Assembly (NCBI GenBank): GCA_947645535.1
Contig: CANSDD010000035.1
Span: 1-14,488, forward strand
Direction of reading: 5' to 3'
DNA length: 14,488 nt
Source: an uncultured Mycoplasmatota bacterium
Lineage (GTDB): Bacteria; Bacillota_I; Bacilli_A; RF39; UBA660
In this document: piece by piece, positions 1 to 5,930 of the stretch
Layout: every line of letters begins with the position of its first letter
How positions within the stretch are numbered: the stretch's first letter is position 1
Notes under the pieces: generated by a model
Database searches by the model: none
Told to the model about the DNA's origin: nothing
What the model saw: the letters and a program-made list of their open reading frames with translations, nothing else
Made by a program: the position numbers and the translations under genes

Positions 1-1
1 G

Positions 2-420
2 AATATAAGAGAAGCTTTAAAAGAAGTAGGGACTATAGGTTATGATTATGCTTTATTATTTGTATTGGCTAAAAATTCAAAAGAAAAATCAGAAAGAATA
101 TTAAGTGGATTAAAGATGAAAAAAATTTTGAATAGTTAGCTAGAAAAATAGAAATGTATAATGCCGATTTAGAAACATATTTAAAATTAAAAGAAAGTGA
201 GATGAAGCAAATGATATTAGAAGATGTAGCACGTAATTATAAACTTGAAGGAATCAGTATTGGTGAGAAACGTGGAGAAAAAAGGGGGATTATGACAGGC
301 AAATTAGAAATAGCAGTAAATTTATTGTCAAAAGGAGTAATAATGCCAATAGTAGTAGAAGCAACAGGATTAAAAGAAGCACAAATATTAGAAAATCAAA
401 GTAATTGTGCAAAAAATTAA
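2..420 (+). pseudogene. Decayed 3' part of a probable Rpn/PD-(D/E)XK transposase-like gene
   Basis: The clearest part is an 88-codon reading frame from 154 to 420. It has a charged, repetitive stretch (GEKRGEKRG) followed by a helical tail (KLEIAVNLLSKG, then EATGLKEAQI). This resembles the C-terminal tail of Rpn family recombination-promoting nucleases (PDDEXK_2), usually written GKxEIAxxLLxxG...TGLxxEEI. Upstream, a frame open from the window edge (2-139) ends near LKMKKILNS. Shifting frame around 112-115 gives KDEKNFE, then a TAG at 133-135, then LARKIEMYNADLE running straight into the 154 frame. One frameshift plus one stop therefore join the pieces. No nuclease catalytic residues lie in the window, because the N-terminal part is outside it. 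The family assignment rests on the tail only, and joining the upstream piece is inference. Confidence 0.55.
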
Positions 421-426
421 ATAATC

Positions 427-461
427 AAAAGCATCTATAGGAATAAAATAGATACTTTTTT
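427..461 (+). terminator. Intrinsic terminator downstream of the Rpn-like relic
   Basis: A 12-bp stem pairs 427-438 (AAAAGCATCTAT) with 448-459 (ATAGATACTTTT) around a 9-base loop and ends in a run of six T. One C-A mismatch lies in the stem; on the minus strand it becomes a G-U wobble, so the hairpin could also work in the other direction. It separates the relic from the tgt promoter. Confidence 0.7.
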
Positions 462-489
462 AATTATAATTGACTGAATGAATTATTTT

Positions 490-518
490 TTGACAATCGC
501 TAAAAATTTAGATATAAT
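490..518 (+). promoter_or_regulatory. Consensus sigma-A promoter of tgt
   Basis: TTGACA at 490-495 and TATAAT at 513-518 are separated by exactly 17 bases. Both hexamers match the primary sigma-factor consensus perfectly. Transcription should start around 525, only about 14 bases before the tgt start codon, giving a very short leader. No riboswitch-sized leader is possible, so preQ1 riboswitch control of tgt at this promoter is unlikely. Confidence 0.88.
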
Positions 519-538
519 GACAAAGCGAGGTGATACTG

Positions 539-1666
539 ATGAAGATTAAATATGAATTACAAAAAAAAGATAAAAATACAAAAGGAAGATATGGAATATT
601 ACATACCAATTATGGTAGTTTTGAAACTCCAATGTTTATGCCAGTTGGAACACTGGCTAATGTAAAGACATTAACAACTGATCAAGTAAAAGCTGAAGGG
701 AGTGCAGTAATATTATCTAATACATATCATTTATGGCTTAGACCTGGAGAAGATATTGTACAGAAAGCTGGGGGATTACATAAATTTATGAATTATGATG
801 GTCCTATTTTAACTGATAGTGGCGGTTTTCAAGTATTTTCTTTAGCCAAAAATAAAAAGAAAGATATTGTGGAAGAAGGTGTTCATTTTAAAAGTCATTT
901 AGATGGAAGAAAATTATTTTTAACTCCAGAATTGTCTATTCAAATTCAAAATAAATTAGATAGTGATATTGCTATGAGTTTTGATGAATGTCCACCTGCA
1001 AGTGCTGACTATAACTATATGAAAAATAGTGTTGAAAGAACTCTTAGATGGGCTAAAAGAGGAAAAGATGTTCATAGTAATGAAAATCAGTCTTTATTTG
1101 GAATTATTCAAGGTGGAGCTTATGAAGATTTAAGAAGGCTTTCAGCAACTGAAACTGTAAAATTAGATTTTGATGGCTATAGTATTGGAGGAGTAGCAAA
1201 TGATGGGGAATCGAAAGAAGATATGTATAAAGCAATTGATTATTCCATTCCTTATATTCCAGAAGATAAACCAAGATATTTAATGGGGGTAGGAGATCCA
1301 ATTGACATTATTGAAGGAGTAATACGAGGAGTAGATATGTTTGATTGTGTTTTGCCTACTAGACTTGCAAGGCATGCCAATGCTTTTACTAAAAGAGGAA
1401 AAATTAACTTAAGAAATTCAAAATTTAAAGAAGATTTTACTCCTATAGAAGATGGATGTGATTGTTATACATGTACTCATTATACAAAAGCTTATATTAG
1501 ACATTTGGTTACATCTGATGAAGCTTTAGGTGGAAGTTTACTTTCGATTCATAATATTCGTTTTTTAATTTCTTTAACAGAAGAACTTAGAAAAGCGATT
1601 AAAGAAGATAGACTTTTAGAGTATAGAGACGAATTTATAAAGGAATATCAGTTTAAACATGAATAG
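539..1666 (+). CDS. tgt: tRNA-guanine transglycosylase (queuosine pathway)
   Basis: Exchanges the anticodon wobble guanine of GUN tRNAs (Asp, Asn, His, Tyr) for the queuosine precursor preQ1; cytosolic. Counting from ATG 539 the protein has 375 residues, normal for bacterial Tgt. Visible landmarks are D93 in TDSGGFQVF (general base), D149 in SFDECPP, QGG at 191-193, the nucleophile D269 in MFDCVLPTR, and the zinc site C307-x-C309-xx-C312 with H338. All key residues are present, so the enzyme should be active. An in-frame GTG at 530 would add three residues, but ATG 539 is preferred because AGGTGAT (528-534) sits 4 bases upstream of it and would be consumed by the GTG start. The stop overlaps the next gene by 8 bases. 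queA is not in the window. Confidence 0.96.
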   Translation: MKIKYELQKKDKNTKGRYGILHTNYGSFETPMFMPVGTLANVKTLTTDQVKAEGSAVILSNTYHLWLRPGEDIVQKAGGLHKFMNYDGPILTDSGGFQVFSLAKNKKKDIVEEGVHFKSHLDGRKLFLTPELSIQIQNKLDSDIAMSFDECPPASADYNYMKNSVERTLRWAKRGKDVHSNENQSLFGIIQGGAYEDLRRLSATETVKLDFDGYSIGGVANDGESKEDMYKAIDYSIPYIPEDKPRYLMGVGDPIDIIEGVIRGVDMFDCVLPTRLARHANAFTKRGKINLRNSKFKEDFTPIEDGCDCYTCTHYTKAYIRHLVTSDEALGGSLLSIHNIRFLISLTEELRKAIKEDRLLEYRDEFIKEYQFKHE

Positions 1667-2492
1667 AATATATCATTGTAGAAGTAAAAAAATGAAAAAA
1701 GATATCAATATATTTTTAGTGAGTGATTTTCATTATACAAATGAAAAAGATTTAAAAAATTATCATTTCATTATAGAAGAATTAGAAAAAAATAAGCCAA
1801 ACTTTTTATTTTTAGGTGGAGATATACTTGATAGTGCAACTGTATCTGATGAAGATTTATTATTAAGAGAAATCGAAAAATGGGCAAAAGAAACAGTAGT
1901 GATAATTGGTATTGGAAATCATGATATAACCATTGTGAAGAATAAGAAAACACTTTATTATAAAAACGAGTCTTTCTGGAATAAATTGAAAAAGATTAAG
2001 AATGTAGTTATATTAGATGATGACTGTTATGAAGAAAAAGAATTTCGTATAATTGGAATCACAGTACCATATTCTTCTTATTATAAGAATAAGAATATTA
2101 CCGAATTTTTAGAGGAGCATATAAAAAAATATGATAATCAGAAAATGAATCTATTGCTTATTCATTCGGCTAATTTTCTTTATAGTGAAAAAAGTGATAT
2201 ATTACTTCAAAATATTGATTTTGTTTTATCTGGTCATAATCATAACGGAATGGTACCAAAAATATTTGAAAAAATTATGAAACATAGGGGAATTATTTCA
2301 CCATCTAAAAAGTTGTTACCAAGTTATGTAAGAGGAAAATTTAAGCGATATAATACTACTTTTATTATTAGTGGAGGAATGACCAAATTGTCAAAACGAA
2401 GTGGACTTCATTTTTTGAATCGATTTTGGAATCATGAACTAACTAAGATTACAATACATTCTAGCGATGCATTATACAAAGAAGTTTTATAA
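1659..2492 (+). CDS. Calcineurin-like metallophosphoesterase, copy 1
   Basis: A 277-residue predicted two-metal phosphoesterase. The full motif set is visible: D23-x-H25 (SDFHY), GGD55, GNHD at 86-89, H169-S and GH193-N-H195. No signal peptide or membrane segment is visible, so it is probably cytosolic or membrane-peripheral. The substrate is unknown. Distant relatives include YkuE/YaeI-type enzymes acting on lipids and LpxH-like hydrolases, but nothing here selects one of them. The ATG overlaps the tgt stop by 8 bases, suggesting translational coupling; an AAGGA lies 14 bases upstream. The alternative ATG at 1692 is disfavoured because the first 25 residues align with the start of copy 2 (2571), which has an unambiguous ribosome-binding site. 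Both copies end in similar YVRG and FIISGG/VISTG segments. Confidence 0.85.
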   Translation: MNRIYHCRSKKMKKDINIFLVSDFHYTNEKDLKNYHFIIEELEKNKPNFLFLGGDILDSATVSDEDLLLREIEKWAKETVVIIGIGNHDITIVKNKKTLYYKNESFWNKLKKIKNVVILDDDCYEEKEFRIIGITVPYSSYYKNKNITEFLEEHIKKYDNQKMNLLLIHSANFLYSEKSDILLQNIDFVLSGHNHNGMVPKIFEKIMKHRGIISPSKKLLPSYVRGKFKRYNTTFIISGGMTKLSKRSGLHFLNRFWNHELTKITIHSSDALYKEVL

Positions 2493-2512
2493 AAAGATAA
2501 AGTTTTTTTTCA

Positions 2513-2541
2513 TTGACCCAAAATATAATATATGATTAAAT
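2513..2541 (+). promoter_or_regulatory. Possible weak promoter before phosphoesterase copy 2
   Basis: TTGACC at 2513-2518 is followed 17 bases later by TTAAAT at 2536-2541. A better hexamer, TATAAT at 2524-2529, lies only 5 bases from TTGACC and would need a different, poor -35. The 78-base gap and the strong AAAGGAGG (2554-2561) 9 bases before ATG 2571 suggest that copy 2 can be expressed on its own, but the promoter is tentative. Confidence 0.3.
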
Positions 2542-2570
2542 AAAGAGTAATTTAAAGGAGGAAAAATACT

Positions 2571-3440
2571 ATGCAGAAGAAAACATACTGTTTAGAAAGT
2601 AATAAAGTAAAACAAGAAATAAAAATATGTCAAATTTTTGATATTCATTATAAAAAATGTTTTTCTGTTAAAAAATTAGCGCAAATTATAAATAGCATTA
2701 GTGACTCTATGCCTGATTATATTTGTATTTTTGGAGATTTAATAGATGATGCAAAAGATTTGGGAGATTTAAATTTTTTAATTTCTTTTTTAGAGGCACT
2801 TACTAAAATTGCTCCAGTAATTATGGGGCTTGGAAATCATGATTTATTGGCACTCGGAAAAGATAAGAAATGGTTTCATTATGTAAATGAAGAATATTTT
2901 TCAATGCTCAAAAATATTCCAAAATTTCATTTAGTAGATAATAGTACTTGGAAAGATGATAAAGTAGAGTTTACAGGTATTACTATGCCATTTACTTATT
3001 ATGAGAGATGTCATGAATCGATAGAATATACAAAAGCATATTTGAATTCAATTTCTAATCAGTTATTAAAAAGTAAAGATAAGCATTTTTATCAAATATT
3101 ATTATTTCATTCACCTATTAGTATTTTAACAGCAAGAGAAGATGGATTAGAATGCTTAGATAGAACAGATTTAATCCTATCTGGTCATATGCATGGCGGA
3201 TTGACACCTCCATTCTTAGAAAAAATATTTGGAAAAAGAGGAATTATTGGACCTACCAATTTAAAAATGAGAACTATTTTTCCTGATTATGTAAGAGGAC
3301 GTGTTAATGTAAATGGGACAGATGCTGTTATTAGTACTGGTATTTCTAAATTAAATATACCAGGAACAGAGATATTACTTCCACCAAGTATCAATGAAGT
3401 GATTATAAAACAAAAAGTTTTAAAAAAGAATAATCATTAA
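2571..3440 (+). CDS. Calcineurin-like metallophosphoesterase, copy 2
   Basis: A 289-residue paralogue of the preceding gene. Metal-binding and catalytic motifs are complete: D24-I-H26, GD56, GNHD at 88-91, H180-S and GH206-M-H208-GG. The two proteins can be followed side by side over their whole length, including the N-terminal YHC/YCL segment, the GI-T-P stretch near 136-140, the conserved KxFGKRGIIGP / KIMKHRGIISP segment and the YVRG near 240. This points to a tandem duplication followed by marked divergence. No signal peptide or transmembrane helix is seen, and the substrate is unknown. AAAGGAGG at 2554-2561 fixes the start. The stop codon lies in the loop of a downstream inverted repeat, so the transcript probably ends here. 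Confidence 0.85.
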   Translation: MQKKTYCLESNKVKQEIKICQIFDIHYKKCFSVKKLAQIINSISDSMPDYICIFGDLIDDAKDLGDLNFLISFLEALTKIAPVIMGLGNHDLLALGKDKKWFHYVNEEYFSMLKNIPKFHLVDNSTWKDDKVEFTGITMPFTYYERCHESIEYTKAYLNSISNQLLKSKDKHFYQILLFHSPISILTAREDGLECLDRTDLILSGHMHGGLTPPFLEKIFGKRGIIGPTNLKMRTIFPDYVRGRVNVNGTDAVISTGISKLNIPGTEILLPPSINEVIIKQKVLKKNNH

Positions 3441-3468
3441 ATTTTTCTATGATTATTCTTAGTGTTTT
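3426..3468 (+). terminator. Inverted repeat at the end of phosphoesterase copy 2
   Basis: A perfect 12-bp inverted repeat pairs AAGAATAATCAT (3426-3437, the last coding bases) with ATGATTATTCTT (3449-3460). The TAA stop is in the 11-base loop. The stem is AT-rich and the following T run (3464-3467) is short, so termination may be weak and the second hairpin at 3491 may complete it. Confidence 0.5.
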
Positions 3469-3490
3469 ATATTATGTAGAGTTTCTATGC

Positions 3491-3520
3491 AAAAAGCCTG
3501 TATTTACAGACTTTTTCTTT
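3491..3520 (+). terminator. Second, probably bidirectional terminator
   Basis: AAAAAGCCTGTA (3491-3502) pairs with TACAGACTTTTT (3505-3516) with one C-A mismatch, then CTTT. On the minus strand the mismatch becomes a U-G wobble and the stem is followed by TTTTT, so it would also stop transcripts from the recombinase relic at 3566-4185. It marks the boundary between the tgt/phosphoesterase unit and the gene-poor region. Confidence 0.65.
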
Positions 3521-3565
3521 TAAGTTTTTTTACATAATAATTTAAGATTTCATGTTATTTTTTTA

Positions 3566-4185
3566 CTAATTATTGAGTGTCTCTTTTTTATTATCTGAGT
3601 AGTTTGTTTTAATTTTTATTTCTCTAGCATTTTCAAAAATTACTTCTCTTTGCTTTTTAGTATCAGGTGTTGAATAAATTTCAGTAGTAATGATAGATGA
3701 TTGTCCTAAAAAGTCTTATATATATAATAAAGGCTTTCTACTGTTATATAAATACGTCGCCTTGGAATGTTGGAACGAATGTGGGTGATAATTGCCTTTA
3801 AAATAATTTGTATATTATAATTTTATTTTTTCTACTAAATTTTTTACAATAAAATTTATGGAATTACGATTCCATTTTTTCTTTGAGTTGAATAAAATAA
3901 CAATTCTTCTTCATAATCTATGTAAATTTGTTTAAAATATTTATTTAATAACTTTATTAACTCGTTACTAATAGAGATGATTCTAATTTTGTTTCTTTTA
4001 CCACAAAGAGTAATAGAGGCAATATCAATTAAACTTATATCTTTTATCTTAATATTAATTAATTCTTGAACCTTAGCTTCTGTTTTATATAAAATGCATT
4101 TTAATGTAAGATATTTAAGATTATTCTCTTTATTTAAATAATTGATAATAATTTTGAGTTCTTCTTCAGTAAAATATAATATCAT
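3566..4185 (-). pseudogene. Tyrosine recombinase (Xer/integrase-like) pseudogene
   Basis: The first 109 codons (4185-3856) match the start of the catalytic domain: FTEEELKIIINYL, LYKTEAKVQELINIKIKDI and LCGKRNKIRIISIS. The frame ends at TAA 3856-3858. After a frameshift near 3841 the remainder is readable to TAG 3566-3568: HPHSFQHSKATYLYN, then an in-frame TAA, then DFLGQSSIITTEIYSTPD. The catalytic Tyr codon at 3674-3676 (EIYS) survives, but three other active-site positions are changed. Box I Arg is Lys (T-E-A-K for T-G-A-R, codon 4072-4074), box II H-x-x-R is H-S-F-Q (Gln codon 3770-3772), and LGH is LGQ. With stops, frameshift and lost catalytic residues it must be inactive. No N-terminal SAM-like domain is readable upstream, where a terminator hairpin lies instead, and no ribosome-binding site precedes the ATG. 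Confidence 0.85.
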
Positions 4186-4224
4186 TTTAGTAAAAGCCTT
4201 GGCTCGGCTATAATAAATTAGACT

Positions 4225-4256
4225 AAAAAGAAAAGGACTAGTGTCACCACTAGACC
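4225..4256 (-). terminator. Minus-strand intrinsic terminator of the yrzE-like transcript
   Basis: Read on the minus strand, GG-T-CTAGTG pairs with CACTAG-T-CC around a GTGA tetraloop (4256-4235, one T-T mismatch) and is followed by TTTTCTTTTT (4234-4225). This is the most GC-rich hairpin in the region. It lies about 100 bases past the stop of the minus-strand gene at 4356, so the mRNA has a 3' untranslated region of that length. Confidence 0.75.
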
Positions 4257-4316
4257 ATTACTTAAAAGCACATACTGCAATATAAATTGAACCACTATAT
4301 AGCGAATGACACGTGC

Positions 4317-4347
4317 AGAGACAAAGTAAAGTTATTTACTTTTCTCT
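4317..4347 (-). other. Strong hairpin in the 3' UTR of the yrzE-like gene
   Basis: AGAGA-C-AAAGTAAA (4317-4330) pairs with TTTACTTT-TCTCT (4335-4347): 13 base pairs, a single bulged C and a 4-base loop. It begins 8 bases beyond the minus-strand stop codon at 4356-4358. No T tract follows on the minus strand, so it is more likely an mRNA 3'-end stabiliser or part of a structured RNA than a terminator. Confidence 0.5.
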
Positions 4348-4355
4348 ACTCTATT

Positions 4356-4727
4356 TTATTGTTTACTCGCTTTTTTGTTAATACCAAGCATACTACCAAA
4401 GATACATGAAACAATAATTAAAATATAAAATAAAATTGTTTTAACACTAAAGTGAATATGTAATCCTAAATATTGAAATAAAATGAGTATAATTAGGAAC
4501 ACACCGCTCAATTTTAATCCTTCTAACCAACCTTTTTTTTGGCTCTTTTTTCCAATATAAAATCCACCTAGAAAAAGAGAAAATAATGGAATAATAATTT
4601 CTATAATAGATAATGTTTTCATACCTATTAAGTTGATATAGTTTAGAAACGTGAAGAAAAGTGTAAGTCCAAATAAACTTCCAAGAATAAAACCAAAAGA
4701 AATTCCTATATTTTTTACATAATTCAT
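4356..4727 (-). CDS. yrzE: Small four-helix membrane protein, YrzE / TIGR04086 type
   Basis: The 123-residue protein has four hydrophobic segments, at about 8-28, 40-57, 72-88 and 95-114. Between helices 2 and 3 it carries GGFYIGKKSQKKGWLEG (54-70), the G-G-x-x-x-G-K...K-K-G-W-x-x-G hallmark of the TIGR04086/YrzE membrane family; SMLGIN near the end also fits. The function is unknown in the family. AGGAGGG lies immediately upstream of the start on the minus strand. In Bacillus subtilis yrzE lies between yajC (yrbF) and yrbG in the tgt region. Here it is next to yrbG but on the opposite strand and bracketed by mobile-element relics. It is intact despite its decayed neighbours, which suggests it is retained by selection. 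Confidence 0.78.
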   Translation of the reverse strand: MNYVKNIGISFGFILGSLFGLTLFFTFLNYINLIGMKTLSIIEIIIPLFSLFLGGFYIGKKSQKKGWLEGLKLSGVFLIILILFQYLGLHIHFSVKTILFYILIIVSCIFGSMLGINKKASKQ

Positions 4728-4744
4728 ATTATCCCTCCTACTAA

Positions 4745-4774
4745 ATTGTATTCAAATTGTAGAACAAAATTCAA
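4745..4774 (-). promoter_or_regulatory. Candidate promoter of the yrzE-like gene
   Basis: On the minus strand TTGAAT (4774-4769) and TACAAT (4750-4745) are separated by 18 bases, about 20 bases before the start codon. The -35 matches 4 of 6 and the -10 matches 5 of 6 consensus bases. It lies close to the presumed right end of the tnpB relic, so the relic may have supplied or preserved upstream sequence for this promoter. Confidence 0.45.
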
Positions 4775-4794
4775 AAATAAATAGCTTCACTCTT

Positions 4795-5165
4795 AAATGT
4801 TTTGACGTCATAATCATCGCTATCTATTCCACAGACTTAAAGTCCAGTAACTGCTACTATATATATTTTTTCTGCCTACCTTTTTATCTGTTCTTTATAC
4901 TAACTCTTTCAAATGTTGCTTTATTCATTTAAACATAATATTTACTGCTGCATTGTAATCTCTTACACTCAAGTCTTTTGTATGCATCTTCTAAATCAAA
5001 TATCATACATCTTAAACTCTAAGAATCTACTTCTCTTAGATAGGGTCTTTTTAAATATAGTGTAAGCATATTTTTAATACATTCATAGGCTGATTTTGAT
5101 GTTTTATTCCTAAGTAGTGGTTATAGATAAACCCTAGTACATTTAAAAGTTTTATGAATTATCAT
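4795..5165 (-). mobile_element. Remnant of an IS200/IS605-type insertion sequence
   Basis: This stretch holds the tnpB relic (4925-5165) and, downstream on the minus strand, a right-end-like region (4795-4924). The right-end region is non-coding by any long frame. It contains a small hairpin around GACTTTAAGTC (about 4836-4848), of the sort found at the structured right ends of these elements. No tnpA is present and exact ends cannot be placed, because the left end is not recognisable upstream of 5165. The rest of the gap (5166-5255) shows nothing I can identify. Confidence 0.55.
4925..5165 (-). pseudogene. Internally deleted TnpB (IS200/IS605 OrfB) pseudogene
   Basis: Two separate TnpB pieces are readable on the minus strand. 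From 5165 the frame gives HKTFKCTRVYL, a stop, LLRNKTSKSAYECIKNM, then YLREVDS, a stop, and LRCMIFDLEDAYKR. This is the pattern of the TnpB N-terminal region, where family members read K-T-F-G-C-x-R-F-x-Y-N-x-Y-L...LRxAxxDLxxAYKxF. In another frame LSVRDYNAAVNIMFK (4972-4928) ends at TGA 4925-4927; RDxNAAxNI is the C-terminal RuvC motif of TnpB. The middle, roughly 300 residues including the zinc finger and most of the RuvC domain, is missing, with the junction near 4973-4985. The gene cannot encode an active nuclease. Confidence 0.72.
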
Positions 5166-5255
5166 GCGTCACCACGTCTCTAATATATTACATACAATAC
5201 ATTTATAGAAATTTTAGATAGCTTTTCTATTATTATCACAAATATAGCATAATTA

Positions 5256-5285
5256 TTGTATAAAAAATAGACAAGTTATCATAAT
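5256..5285 (+). promoter_or_regulatory. Weak candidate promoter of the yrbG-like gene
   Basis: TTGTAT (5256-5261) and CATAAT (5280-5285) are spaced 18 bases apart, just before the AGGTGAT ribosome-binding site at 5291-5297. The -10 matches 5 of 6 positions but the -35 only 3 of 6. Confidence 0.3.
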
Positions 5286-5300
5286 GAAATAGGTGATAAT

Positions 5301-5930
5301 ATGTATATAGGTCTTGTTTGGAAAAGTGTTGTACTTTATTTTTATATGTTAGTGATGTATCGAATGATGGGGAAAAAGGAAATAGAAAAATTATCAATAA
5401 CAGATTTTATTGTAACAATATTGATGGCAGAATGTGCAATTTATTCTATTTCGCAAGAAAAAGTATCTATTTTTAATTCTATTATTCCTATTACAGCTTT
5501 AGGAATATTACAAATGATAATTAGTTATGTATCTATGAAAAGTGATAAGTTTCGTAAAATTGTTGATGGTACTCCATCAGTAATTATAAAAAATGGAAAA
5601 CTTATTTTTAGTACTATGTCAAAATTACGTTATACATTAGATGATTTGGTAACAAGTTTAAGGGAACATGGGGTAAAAAGTGTTGAAGAAGTAAATTATG
5701 CTGTACTTGAAAATAATGGGAAATTATCTATTTTTCCAAAGGAAGTAGAATATCCTATGCCGATTATTTTAGATGGAGTAGTGCAAAATGAAACATTAAG
5801 AGAAATAGGGAAAGATGAAGTGTGGTTAAATACAGTTTTAAGACAGAAAAAGTTAGCATTAAACGAGGTGTTTTATGCTTTTTATACTTCTAAAAAAACT
5901 TTTATTATTACACGTAGTGATCTATTGTAA
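5301..5930 (+). CDS. yrbG: YetF/DUF421-family membrane protein (YrbG-like)
   Basis: The 209-residue protein has three N-terminal hydrophobic helices (about 5-21, 33-51, 57-77). Between helices 1 and 2 is YRMMGKKEIEKLSITDF, the R-x-x-G-K-x-x-I signature of the family. The cytoplasmic YetF domain follows: GTPSVIIKNGK (90-100), KLRYTLDDLVTSLREHGV, then YAVLENNGKLSIFPK (133-147). The C-terminal part (PIILDGVVQNETL, then DEVWLNTVL) matches the longer YrbG-type members. Molecular function is unsettled in this family; some members affect spore or envelope properties in Bacillus. AGGTGAT lies 3 bases before the ATG. Its stop overlaps the end of the minus-strand flippase gene by 9 bases. In B. subtilis yrbG neighbours spoVB and yrzE, as it does here. 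Confidence 0.85.
   Translation: MYIGLVWKSVVLYFYMLVMYRMMGKKEIEKLSITDFIVTILMAECAIYSISQEKVSIFNSIIPITALGILQMIISYVSMKSDKFRKIVDGTPSVIIKNGKLIFSTMSKLRYTLDDLVTSLREHGVKSVEEVNYAVLENNGKLSIFPKEVEYPMPIILDGVVQNETLREIGKDEVWLNTVLRQKKLALNEVFYAFYTSKKTFIITRSDLL

Noticed and set aside
154..420. Reading the 88-codon frame as an intact small gene
   Set aside because: No ribosome-binding site precedes 154, and the sequence similarity continues upstream through a stop and frame change, so it is treated as part of a relic.
1104..1301. Minus-strand open frame inside tgt
   Set aside because: It is a shadow of the tgt coding frame: hydrophobic low-complexity translation, no ribosome-binding site and no recognisable domain.
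2524..2529. Perfect TATAAT before phosphoesterase copy 2
   Set aside because: Only 5 bases from TTGACC, and no acceptable -35 about 17 bases upstream, so it was not called as the -10.
4270..4320. tRNA-like GGTTCAATT on the minus strand
   Set aside because: The flanking bases do not form a T-arm stem and no acceptor or anticodon arm can be built around it.
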